Source: Nocardia neocaledoniensis (GTDB lineage: Bacteria > Actinomycetota > Actinomycetes > Mycobacteriales > Mycobacteriaceae). From it: a DNA stretch of 64,000 bases. Under the pieces are notes generated by a model, which saw nothing but the letters and a program-made list of their open reading frames with translations, had not been told where the DNA came from and did no database searches. The position numbers and the translations under genes are program-made. Below are positions 9,499 through 16,277 of the stretch, piece after piece (within the stretch, counting starts at the first letter, position 1; each line of letters opens with the position of its first letter). The stretch lies in contig NZ_QGTL01000004.1 in NCBI RefSeq assembly GCF_003182135.1, positions 558,001 through 622,000 of the forward strand, in the 5' to 3' direction.

Positions 9499-9518
9499 TA
9501 CCATACCCCCCTAGGGTA
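9499..9518. promoter_or_regulatory. Second CsoR-like copper operator, upstream of the MFS gene
   Basis: This is an exact 20-bp copy of the site at 8019-8038, with the dyad TACCC-N5-GGGTA at 9504-9518. It lies about 40 bases upstream of the MFS start codon and overlaps the probable promoter. Confidence 0.75.
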
Positions 9519-9556
9519 TTAATCTGTCAAGACTCCAGCGGAAAGGATTCCCACAG

Positions 9557-9596
9557 CGAAATGCCCGACCCGCGACAGGGTGGATCGGGCATTTCG
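9557..9596 (-). terminator. Hairpin between the MFS promoter and the decayed AhpD region
   Basis: A 12-bp perfect inverted repeat (CGAAATGCCCGA / TCGGGCATTTCG) lies just past the last stop of the leftward-reading remnants at 9609 and would end their transcription. Confidence 0.6.
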
Positions 9597-9608
9597 TGCT
9601 GCGCGGGA

Positions 9609-9790
9609 TCAGGATTCGGGGCGATAGGTGATCAGTGCGACGGCGGGTGCGGAGACCACCTGCACCGGCTCGTAGCCGGCGACCTTGATGTGCGCGAAGC
9701 CGCCCTCGATGGCGATCCGCGCGTCGTGGACCGTGTCGGCGGTGTCACCGTCGGCGGTCCGCAGCGTGTAGCCGTCGACCAGGGACGGTA
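9609..9790 (-). pseudogene. Unidentified C-terminal gene remnant
   Basis: In the leftward frame ending at 9609 the last 60 or so residues (from IPSLVDGYTLRTADGDT to VALITYRPES) look like normal protein. Upstream in that frame the sequence turns into the out-of-frame reading of the AhpD-like remnant, so no plausible start exists. It is either the displaced tail of another gene or a 3' part separated by a frameshift. I do not recognise the family. Confidence 0.4.
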
Positions 9791-10260
9791 TCGGTGGACC
9801 GCCAGGTCGATGGCATCGCCGGCGTCGTGGCAACGCGGGGAAAGTCCAGCTCAGAGCGGGCGACATGGTTGGAGTAGTTCGACAGCACGTTGAGTGCCAC
9901 ATGGCCGACCGCTTCGGCCAGCTCGCCGTCGCCGACGCCGTTCACCCTGGCCGCGGCCAGCTGCTCATCGGTGACCCGGCCGCCGGTGCGGAGTACCGCG
10001 CGAGCGAATCGCAGGACCGCTTCGGTATGTGGGTCGTCGGCGGTGGCCGCCCGTGTCGCCGCGATCGCCGCGGGCGTGAAGCCCATCTTCTTCGCGCGCA
10101 TCGTGTGCGCCGAGACGCGGTACTCGCAGCCGTTGTCGGCGGCGATCAGCAGGGCGAGTTGCTCCAGGGTCCTTGCGTCGAGCGCGCCCGAGCTCAGCGC
10201 CCGCAGCCCCAGATACCCCGTAGGGTCGCCGGGCTGTTCGCCATCGCGGCATACGGTGGC
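9790..10260 (-). pseudogene. Decayed carboxymuconolactone decarboxylase / AhpD-like gene
   Basis: The leftward frame reads through a typical AhpD-like core: YLGLRALSSGALDARTLEQ, LALLIAADNGCEYRVSAHT, then a helical body ending at SNHVARSELDFPRV. Family members use a CxxC pair in this loop; here it is GCEYRV, so the second cysteine is arginine. No start codon with a normal N-terminus is found. The frame becomes low-complexity Arg/Pro sequence upstream of about 10260, exactly where the rightward TetR remnant also loses its N-terminus. After FPRV the tail turns abnormal. I read it as inactivated by a deletion at its 5' end. Confidence 0.65.
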
Positions 10261-10286
10261 TCGACTGGCTGCGCATCTCGGTCTAA

Positions 10287-10604
10287 TCCGTCGACGACCC
10301 GGCCGCGCGCCCGCTGGCCGTCTTCACCGCCCTCGCGGAGCGCTTCGCCCGCAACGACTTCCGCGGCGGCGCCTTCATCAACACGATGATCGAGGTCGCC
10401 GACCCGACGGCCCCCGCGCACCAGGTGGCCGACCGGCACAAACGCCGCGTCATCGCCTACCTCACCGAACTCCTCACCGCGGCAGGCCAACCCGACCCCA
10501 CCACCCTCGCCCCCGAACTCGCCCTCCTCATCGACGGCGCCATCGTCACCGCCGTCCGCGAGAACTCCCCCGCACCACCGGGTGTTCTGCCGACTCGACT
10601 ATGA
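10287..10604 (+). pseudogene. TetR-family regulator, C-terminal fragment only
   Basis: From codon 10287 the rightward frame encodes a helical ligand-binding region typical of TetR regulators (DPAARPLAVFTALAERF, GGAFINTMIEVADP, APELALLIDGAIVTAV). An in-frame TAA at 10284-10286 lies immediately upstream, and no helix-turn-helix is present. The tail after AVRENSPAPP runs out of the family pattern, where the HigB-like fragment begins in another frame. TetR genes often lie divergent to AhpD-like genes; here both lost their N-termini at the same point. Confidence 0.65.
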
Positions 10605-10749
10605 GGCGATCGGGCGAGACAAGCCGCTGTTGGTGGTCATCGGCGGGCTGACGAAGGCCTACGGCACAACTCTTTCGGCGGCTGATTACCAGGCGATACG
10701 TGAACTGGGAGCTGAGTACGCAGCGATTAACCCCCGGTCGGTCGGTTAG
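10579..10749 (+). pseudogene. HigB-like (phage Gp49/DUF891) toxin, C-terminal fragment
   Basis: In the frame through codon 10579 the sequence reads RVFCRLDYEAIGRDKPLLVV, then IGGLTKAYGTTLSAADYQAI and RELGAEYAAINPRSVG, stopping at TAG 10747-10749. The hydrophobic strand, the GxTKxYGTT turn and the final helix match the C-terminal half of RelE-superfamily HigB toxins. The N-terminal half is missing and the fragment is fused to TetR-like sequence. Its stop overlaps the end of the HigA-like gene, which is on the opposite strand, so this is not a normal higBA order. Confidence 0.6.
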
Positions 10750-11144
10750 CAGTGTGCGCGGTCGAATTGCCCGACCGCGGCCTCGAGTCCTGCGAGATCG
10801 CGCGCCCGGCCCGAGGTCAGCGCTGCGGTCAGGAGGTCGCGCCCCGGTTCGTCGAGTCGTTCGAGTGTGAGTCGAAAGCCCAGCGCCGCAGCGGCTTCGG
10901 TCACGGTCCGCAGCGTTGGGTTCTTCGGTGAACTGAGTAGACGGCGGATAGTCGACGGTTCGGTCGACATCGCGCGCGCCAGCTCTGCCTTGGTCAGGGC
11001 CGACTCGGTCCGCGCCTGGTCCAGCGCGTTGATGATCGAGTCGACGGTTTTGATGCGAACCGCCTCCAAAACGAACTCGCGCAGGAACTCGGGGTCGTTG
11101 AGGTCTTCGGCCAGGTCTGCCCAGAACACGCTCTGGTCACTCAT
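10746..11144 (-). CDS. HigA-like XRE antitoxin / regulator (orphan)
   Basis: This 132-residue protein contains an XRE helix-turn-helix at about residues 48-90 (LTKAELARAMSTEPSTIRRL, then NPTLRTVTEAAAALGFRLTL), the layout of HigA-type antitoxins that bind HigB and repress their own promoter. The ATG at 11144 follows GAGGAGG. No intact toxin gene is adjacent on the same strand; the only toxin trace is the HigB-like fragment converging on it. Its promoter -10 (TATAAG) sits in the loop of a perfect inverted repeat (11176-11207), a likely self-binding site. Confidence 0.75.
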   Translation of the reverse strand: MSDQSVFWADLAEDLNDPEFLREFVLEAVRIKTVDSIINALDQARTESALTKAELARAMSTEPSTIRRLLSSPKNPTLRTVTEAAAALGFRLTLERLDEPGRDLLTAALTSGRARDLAGLEAAVGQFDRAHC

Positions 11145-11175
11145 TGCTCGTTGACCTCCTCATTCTGTCGCTACG

Positions 11176-11207
11176 GATGGGGCGTAGCTTATATGCTACG
11201 CCCCATC
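11176..11207 (-). promoter_or_regulatory. Perfect inverted repeat around the higA-like -10 element
   Basis: Arms GATGGGGCGTAGC (11176-11188) and GCTACGCCCCATC (11195-11207) flank TTATAT. On the minus strand this gives TATAAG as a -10 hexamer about 45 bases before the higA-like start. The same hairpin follows the fatty-acid hydroxylase stop (11232), so it may also end that transcript. Confidence 0.55.
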
Positions 11208-11231
11208 GGCGGGCACGGGAAGCGGCGAGAA

Positions 11232-12017
11232 CTACTGCCCGTGAAGGTGGCGGGCGGTGGGGGAGGTGGGGACCGTGGCCGGGTCGGGGGCGGTGCCGAG
11301 GAGGCGGTCGGCGGTGCCCGAGGTGGTGACGGTGAACCAGTAGTGCTCGTTCTTGTAGTGGTGGTGGCGGTGGTTGCGCCAGATCGCCCGGTAGAGAGCG
11401 TGTTCTGGCTTGTAGTCGGTGTGGATCAGGTAGTGGGTCCACTCGTAGAGCAGGCCCAGGGTGGTGATCGTCAGCAGGAAGGTCAGGCCGAGGCCGAGGC
11501 GGGGGAAGGCCAGTAGGGCGACGGCGACCAGGGCGATGATCGTGTAGATCAGCGATCTGGTCGGGATGAAGACCAAGGGGATGTCGCGCGGATCCGTGTG
11601 GTGCGCACGGTGTTTGCTCGCCAGTTCGCTGTCGATGGTGAGCGGGCCGACGTGTCGCGGTCGCCAGTGCAGGACGGTGACGTGGATGATCCACTCCGTC
11701 ACCGGGAAGGTGCCGACGATGATCAGGGGGACCAGCGCGTCGGTGATTTGCCAGTCGCCCACCACGATTCGCGCGGCCAGCGCGGCGACGAGGACGGCGG
11801 CGATCATCCAGGGCGAGGGGTGGCGGACGAACTCGCGCGCCATCTCGCCCAGTGAGGCGCCGCGGCGGACGACGCGAGGTGGGTTCGATCCCGACGCGCC
11901 TGTCCGTCCGCCGGCATCGGGCTTCCGGGCTCGTCCGCCGTCGGCCGGTGACGTGCCCTGCGCGGTCTTCTCGATGGGGTCGTTGTCGTGCGACGTCGTT
12001 GTCGGACGGTCATTCAT
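11232..12017 (-). CDS. Fatty acid hydroxylase / sterol desaturase superfamily protein
   Basis: This 261-residue membrane enzyme has a disordered charged N-terminus of about 65 residues, then four hydrophobic segments and the eight-histidine diiron pattern of the superfamily: HVTVLHWRPRH, HRAHH, HYLIH and HRHHHYKNEHYWF. These enzymes hydroxylate or desaturate lipid chains with O2. The substrate is not evident; a lipid or carotenoid is possible. The gene starts 18 bases after the FadR-type regulator gene on the same strand, so the pair is likely an operon in which the regulator responds to a lipid signal. Confidence 0.8.
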   Translation of the reverse strand: MNDRPTTTSHDNDPIEKTAQGTSPADGGRARKPDAGGRTGASGSNPPRVVRRGASLGEMAREFVRHPSPWMIAAVLVAALAARIVVGDWQITDALVPLIIVGTFPVTEWIIHVTVLHWRPRHVGPLTIDSELASKHRAHHTDPRDIPLVFIPTRSLIYTIIALVAVALLAFPRLGLGLTFLLTITTLGLLYEWTHYLIHTDYKPEHALYRAIWRNHRHHHYKNEHYWFTVTTSGTADRLLGTAPDPATVPTSPTARHLHGQ

Positions 12018-12035
12018 AGCGATTCCTCGGGTGGA

Positions 12036-12770
12036 TCACGCCCCGTCGAGGGCGTGGATGAGAGCGGTGGTCGCCGGCGCGAGCAGTGCGCGCGCGGATT
12101 CGGCGGCCCGTTCCGGCTCGCCCGCGTCGATCGCGGCGGCCAGGTCTCGATACGCGTCACCATTGCCGACCTCGGCGGCCATGATCGGCGCGAGCGCGGC
12201 CAACGCGGGTTCGTAGGCGGCGCGCAGCATGGAATACATCAGCCGGAACGCGATCGAATCCGCGAGATCCAGGACGTGGTCCCAGAATTCGAGGGCGATG
12301 CGTTGCTGCGCGATGGGATCGTGCTCGGCGACAAGGGTTTCCACGGATGCGTGGAGCGCGGTCAGTCCCTCCGCGACCTGGGAGTCGGCCCGGCTCGACC
12401 GGACCCGCGCGGCAGCCAGCTCGGCGATCTTGGGCCCATTGTGCCCGCGCGCCTCGAGAATGCTCCGCGCCACCGCCGGATCGATCGTGTCCCCCCGGAG
12501 CAGCAAGCGAGGCAACACTTCCAGCCCAGCGCTGCGCCGATAGTCGAGCACGGTGGTCGCTTCTCCCTGCCGCACCGACACCAGCCCCGCCGCCGCCAAC
12601 CGCTGCAAAGCCTCCCGCACCGCAGGCCGGGAAACCCCCAACGCCTCAGCCAACTGCCGCTCACTCGGCAAGGTACTCCCCGCCACCAACTCCCCACCCA
12701 GCACTTCCCCCGCGATCTGCTCGAACACATCCCCGGAAACCGAGCGCTTCACCACAGGAGTCCATGCCAT
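12036..12770 (-). CDS. GntR-family regulator, FadR/FCD subgroup
   Basis: The 244-residue product has an N-terminal GntR winged helix (TLPSERQLAEALGVSRPAVR, then EALQRLAAAGLVSVRQGEAT) and an all-helical FCD ligand-binding domain. FadR-subgroup regulators bind acyl-CoAs or organic acids. I chose ATG 12770 (MAWTPVVKRSVSGDVFEQI), after GGGGT, over ATG 12797 because the extra nine residues are not family-like. It heads a two-gene operon with the hydroxylase. Confidence 0.85.
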   Translation of the reverse strand: MAWTPVVKRSVSGDVFEQIAGEVLGGELVAGSTLPSERQLAEALGVSRPAVREALQRLAAAGLVSVRQGEATTVLDYRRSAGLEVLPRLLLRGDTIDPAVARSILEARGHNGPKIAELAAARVRSSRADSQVAEGLTALHASVETLVAEHDPIAQQRIALEFWDHVLDLADSIAFRLMYSMLRAAYEPALAALAPIMAAEVGNGDAYRDLAAAIDAGEPERAAESARALLAPATTALIHALDGA

Positions 12771-12858
12771 ACCCCGATAATCCCTCCAACAGGTCAAGAG
12801 GTCAAGTGGTCAGACCAGTTCTCAATGTTGACACTATGGGCAAGTTAGATACATTGAA

Positions 12859-12865
12859 TACAGGA
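12859..12865 (+). promoter_or_regulatory. Strong Shine-Dalgarno of vapB
   Basis: AGGAGGT lies 8 bases before the vapB ATG and fixes its start. TACATT and GAATAC upstream could form the -10 region. Confidence 0.6.
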
Positions 12866-12873
12866 GGTGTGCG

Positions 12874-13107
12874 ATGACTGTCACGCAGATCGATCTGGAC
12901 GACGACGCCCTCAGGGAGGCCATGCGGTTGATGGGTTCCTCGACCAAGAAGGACACCGTCAATGCGGCATTGCGCGATTACGTACAGCGGGTACGTCGAG
13001 TCGAAGCGGCCCAGCGACTGTTCGAGCGCGGTCAACGCGGCGATTTCGACAGCGCGGCGGCGACCCGCGACAAGGAGAAGGCTGCCCGCAAACAGGTCGG
13101 CGAGTGA
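12874..13107 (+). CDS. vapB: VapB-type antitoxin (ribbon-helix-helix)
   Basis: This 77-residue protein begins MTVTQIDLDDDALREAMRLM and continues GSSTKKDTVNAALRDYVQRV, the VapB/DUF2191 pattern in which the N-terminal strand and two helices form a DNA-binding dimer. The charged C-terminal tail (FERGQRGDFDS and onward) would wrap and inhibit VapC. It is directly followed by vapC with a 4-base GTGA overlap, so the two are translationally coupled. It probably represses its own promoter. Confidence 0.85.
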   Translation: MTVTQIDLDDDALREAMRLMGSSTKKDTVNAALRDYVQRVRRVEAAQRLFERGQRGDFDSAAATRDKEKAARKQVGE

Positions 13108-13514
13108 TCCGCTACCTACTGGACGCTTCGGGACTTTGGCGGCTGTTCCGTGATCCGGACGTATTCGCGGCCTGGCAACCGGAAATCGAGGCGGGTGCGT
13201 TCCGGATCTGTGAGGCGACCCGCACGGAGTTCTTGTACTCGGCGACAAGCCCGGCCGACCGCGACGAGCTGGCTACCGACATCGATGACCTGTGCGCGCT
13301 CGCCCCAGCTCCCAAATCGGCCTGGCGATGGGTCGATACCGCGCAGTACAAACTCACCCAGCGTGGTCAGCACCGCTCGGCGGGAGTGGTCGACTTGATC
13401 GTCTGTGCCACCGCGATCCACCACGGCCTGTCTGTGCTGCACGCCGACGCGGATTTCGCGACGGTGAGCCGGGTGCTGCCGGAGGTCCAGCAACGCGATA
13501 TCCGGTCGGGATAG
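13104..13514 (+). CDS. vapC: VapC toxin, PIN-domain ribonuclease
   Basis: This 136-residue PIN-domain protein has the acidic residues of the active site in order: Asp7 in YLLDASGLW, Glu42 in RTEFLYS, Asp97 in VVDLIVCATA and Asp115/Asp117 in HADADF. VapC toxins are Mg-dependent endoribonucleases that cut tRNA or rRNA until neutralised by VapB. The GTG start at 13104 overlaps the vapB stop. All catalytic positions are intact, so the module looks functional. Confidence 0.88.
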   Translation: MIRYLLDASGLWRLFRDPDVFAAWQPEIEAGAFRICEATRTEFLYSATSPADRDELATDIDDLCALAPAPKSAWRWVDTAQYKLTQRGQHRSAGVVDLIVCATAIHHGLSVLHADADFATVSRVLPEVQQRDIRSG

Positions 13515-13552
13515 CGGCGCGACCACGAGAGGTGACCTGTGCTCCGCCATGA

Positions 13553-13840
13553 GGACTCAAAGCCGCGGCTCGCTCAGGAGCTGCTCGACTACGTAGTTGA
13601 ACCGTCGTCAGATCGGTCGGTCGAGTCCCTCGGCGTCGCATACCAAGGGGACTCATGGCCCACCGTCAGGTTGGGAGGCGTGCGGTTGAGGTCGTACAGC
13701 TCGTCCTACGGGATCGACCAGAAGTATTCGTTGTCCAGGTGGAGGGTCTCCCCGCAGGTAGCGGCCTCGACATAGTCCATGAGCAATTCCATGGATTTGC
13801 GTAACTCACTCAGAGGTATCCGCAACTGCCAGTCGGTCAT
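13553..13840 (-). pseudogene. Broken small conserved actinobacterial gene (in-frame TAG and frameshift)
   Basis: From ATG 13840 the leftward frame encodes MTDWQLRIPLSELRKSMELL and reaches NEYFWSIP, then hits TAG at 13706-13708. Beyond the stop the same frame resumes sensible sequence, DELYDLNRTPPNLTVGHE, and then drifts out of pattern; FNYVVEQLLSEPRL in another frame looks like the lost C-terminus. I recall small actinobacterial hypothetical proteins of the form YFWSIPxDELYDLxxxPxxLTVG with no known function. The stop and the frameshift make this a decayed copy. Confidence 0.6.
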
Positions 13841-13908
13841 ACAGAAGATGATCGCCGGATCATGGCGATGACCGGTACTGGTTTTCCGCGCAGCGTGGAT
13901 GGCACCGG

Positions 13909-14553
13909 TCAGGACGGGTCTGAACCTCGGATGGCGGAGAGCCAGGTGAAGGTGGTGGCGGCGACGGTGGTGGTGCCGAGGAAGGTGGTGAGGCCGCCGT
14001 TCATGACGTAGATCCAGAGGAGGGCGAAGAAGGGGGCGGCGACGGCGGGTTGGCTGTCGAGGAGGAGGCGGCGCAGTGGGGTGAAGGTGGGGACGGGGGC
14101 GGGGCGGGTCGGGTTGTCGATGAGCTTGCCGGTGGGTTCGGTGGTGCGGACGCGGCCGCTGGGATAGAAGCGCAGCTCGCCCGTGCGGATGGCGCGGTCG
14201 GACAGTTCCAGCTGGGTGGGGGTGAGTGTGGACAGCTCCGGGTCGTAGAACACCGGCTGCCACACCATCCGATCACCACTGGTGATCTCCAACCACGACC
14301 GGCTCACCAGCCGATGCTGCTGCCGTACCCGCCGCCCACCGACCCGCCCCCGCGCGACCAGCCCACTCGGCACCACCCCGAACGCCAGCCCCAGCTGATA
14401 CGCCGTGAACCCCACCACCCCGACCGCGACCACGGCCAGCGCGCTCACCTGATCCAGATCCGCGAACGGCACCCACGCGGCGATGACCGCGAGGGTGCCG
14501 CACGTGACGAGCAGCGGATAGGTGAGCGCGCGCGCCGGGCCGGAACTCGGCAC
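13909..14553 (-). CDS. Membrane protein of unknown function at the end of the peptide-transport operon
   Basis: The 214-residue product has two N-terminal transmembrane helices, a soluble middle of about 100 residues (including DRMVWQPVFYDPELSTLTPT and a Thr/Pro-rich stretch) and two C-terminal hydrophobic segments. I do not recognise the family. Its GTG start at 14553 is only 2 bases after the stop of the upstream binding-protein gene, so it is probably co-transcribed with the ABC transporter, though a transport role is unproven. Confidence 0.6.
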   Translation of the reverse strand: MPSSGPARALTYPLLVTCGTLAVIAAWVPFADLDQVSALAVVAVGVVGFTAYQLGLAFGVVPSGLVARGRVGGRRVRQQHRLVSRSWLEITSGDRMVWQPVFYDPELSTLTPTQLELSDRAIRTGELRFYPSGRVRTTEPTGKLIDNPTRPAPVPTFTPLRRLLLDSQPAVAAPFFALLWIYVMNGGLTTFLGTTTVAATTFTWLSAIRGSDPS

Positions 14554-14555
14554 TA

Positions 14556-16232
14556 CTACTTCACGAAACCGATCTTGGTGTAGTCGAGGGAGGCCAGGCC
14601 CGCCGCGCCGTAATTGGCGAGGGTGTCGCGCACGGCGATATTCCCGGCGACCTGCATCAGCGGAATGGAATGGCCTTCTTCGAACACCTTCCGATCGACC
14701 TGATTCGCCAGTTCGATCGCCTTGGCTGGGTCGAGCTCGGAAACCGTCTGCTCGATCAGCGCGTTGAGCTCCGGGGAACCGATCCGGCCGTAATTGCCCT
14801 GCACGTCATCCGGGTACAGGCCGAACACCTGGGAGATGCTGCTGAGCGGGAAGGGATCGCCGACCCAGCTCCACTGACCCACGTCGAAATTGCCCGGGAT
14901 GATGTTCTCGCTGAAGAAGCCGGCACCGGGCTTGGTCTCGATGTTCAGCTTCACGCCGATCTGGGCGAGATTCTGCTGGATGATCTGCGCGATGTTGACC
15001 CAGGTATCGGATTGGTACATCACGTCGCGGATCTCGAGCCGACGCCCGTTCTTCTCGCGCACATCACCGTTGAGTTTCCAGCCGAGGGCGTCGAGTTCCT
15101 TGGCCGCCGCCGTGGGGTCGAAGCCGAGACTGTTGTCTTGATAACCCTTCTGGCCCGCCACGAAGACATGGTTGTTGAGCGGTTTCGGATCCTGGACCAG
15201 GCCGTTCTGAATGGCGTTCACAATGCCCTGGCGGTCGATCGCCTTCGAAATCGCCACGCGGACACCGGGTTCTTCCAGAATGGAACCCGGCGCGCCGTTG
15301 AAGGTCAGATGCGACCACTGGTTGCTCGGCGCGCGGCGAATGGCGATGCCCGCGGTGCCGCGCGCGGTCTGTACCTCGTTGATGTCGGCCAGCCCGACCG
15401 CGTCGATCTCGTTGTTCTGCAGGGCGGGCAGGCGAGCGGCGCTGTCGAGCACACTGAAGGTGATCGTGTCGAGCTTGGGCGTGGCACCCCACCAGTTCGG
15501 ATTCCGGCCGAGGACGACGCGTCCCTGCCCGCGGTCGACGGACTGCACGATGAACGGCCCGGCCGACGGCCCCGGCCCGTTCACCAGGCTCTTGTTGAAT
15601 GCCTCGGGGCTGCTGGTCACCGACTTCGGGTAGAGGAACGAGTTCCCCGCGAACTGGCCGCGCCACTCGGCGTAGTGCTTGTTGAATGTTACGACGGCCT
15701 GTCGGTCGTCGACACCGCGCTCGACCTTCTCGATCCGGTCGAAACCACTGATGTTGCCGACCAGATAGGACTTGTCCCTACCGCTCTGCGCATTCGCCTG
15801 GGAGGCGATGTCCTCCCAGGTGATCGGCGTGCCGTCCGACCACACGGCTTTCGGGTTGATCGTGTACGTCACCACCTGTTGCGGTTCCGTCGCGGTCAGC
15901 GAGATATCGGTGAAGTAGTCGGTATTGATCGAGAGTTCGGCGCTGGCGTCGGTCGTGAAGGCCCGTGGCATCGTCGGCCGCAGGATCGCGGCGCCCTCAG
16001 CGTCGCTGTCGATATGTTGCGCGTTCCAGTTCTGCGGCAGCGCGCTGGTCGCCAACCGCAGATTTCCGCCGTCACGCAGCTCACTGACATCCTTGGGATT
16101 GATGTCATTGGTGGTGCCGAGCGCTGCCTCGCCCGTCGGCGAAGGGGTATCGCCCGAGCCGCACCCGGTGGCGATCAAACCGACGATGACCAGTGGAATC
16201 GCCAGCCGGGTGGTCATTGAACGAATCCGCAT
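14556..16232 (-). CDS. Oligopeptide ABC transporter substrate-binding lipoprotein 2
   Basis: This 558-residue lipoprotein belongs to the SBP_bac_5 (family 5) peptide- or nickel-binding proteins. The signal peptide MRIRSMTTRLAIPLVIVGLI ends in lipobox ATGC, followed by a Gly/Ser/Pro linker and the solute-binding body (KAVWSDGTPITWEDI, GPFIVQSVDRGQGRVVLGRN). It delivers substrate to the permeases encoded upstream. Start ATG 16232 follows GGAAAGGAG. It is clearly paralogous to the next gene upstream: shared stretches include KAVWSDG, VEKVERGVDDRQA and GQKGYQDN. Substrate specificity cannot be read; a peptide is likeliest. Confidence 0.88.
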   Translation of the reverse strand: MRIRSMTTRLAIPLVIVGLIATGCGSGDTPSPTGEAALGTTNDINPKDVSELRDGGNLRLATSALPQNWNAQHIDSDAEGAAILRPTMPRAFTTDASAELSINTDYFTDISLTATEPQQVVTYTINPKAVWSDGTPITWEDIASQANAQSGRDKSYLVGNISGFDRIEKVERGVDDRQAVVTFNKHYAEWRGQFAGNSFLYPKSVTSSPEAFNKSLVNGPGPSAGPFIVQSVDRGQGRVVLGRNPNWWGATPKLDTITFSVLDSAARLPALQNNEIDAVGLADINEVQTARGTAGIAIRRAPSNQWSHLTFNGAPGSILEEPGVRVAISKAIDRQGIVNAIQNGLVQDPKPLNNHVFVAGQKGYQDNSLGFDPTAAAKELDALGWKLNGDVREKNGRRLEIRDVMYQSDTWVNIAQIIQQNLAQIGVKLNIETKPGAGFFSENIIPGNFDVGQWSWVGDPFPLSSISQVFGLYPDDVQGNYGRIGSPELNALIEQTVSELDPAKAIELANQVDRKVFEEGHSIPLMQVAGNIAVRDTLANYGAAGLASLDYTKIGFVK

Positions 16233-16277
16233 GGTTCGCTCCTTTCCGAGTCTTCGCTGCACGAGCAGGACGTCTGG

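Noticed and set aside
13539..13775. Plus-strand 78-codon gene
   Set aside because: It lies opposite the broken YFWSIP gene, has no ribosome site and shows no recognisable features.
9600..13900. Prophage or insertion sequence
   Set aside because: No integrase, transposase, terminal inverted repeats or target duplication were seen. The decay is explained by gene fragments and toxin-antitoxin remnants.
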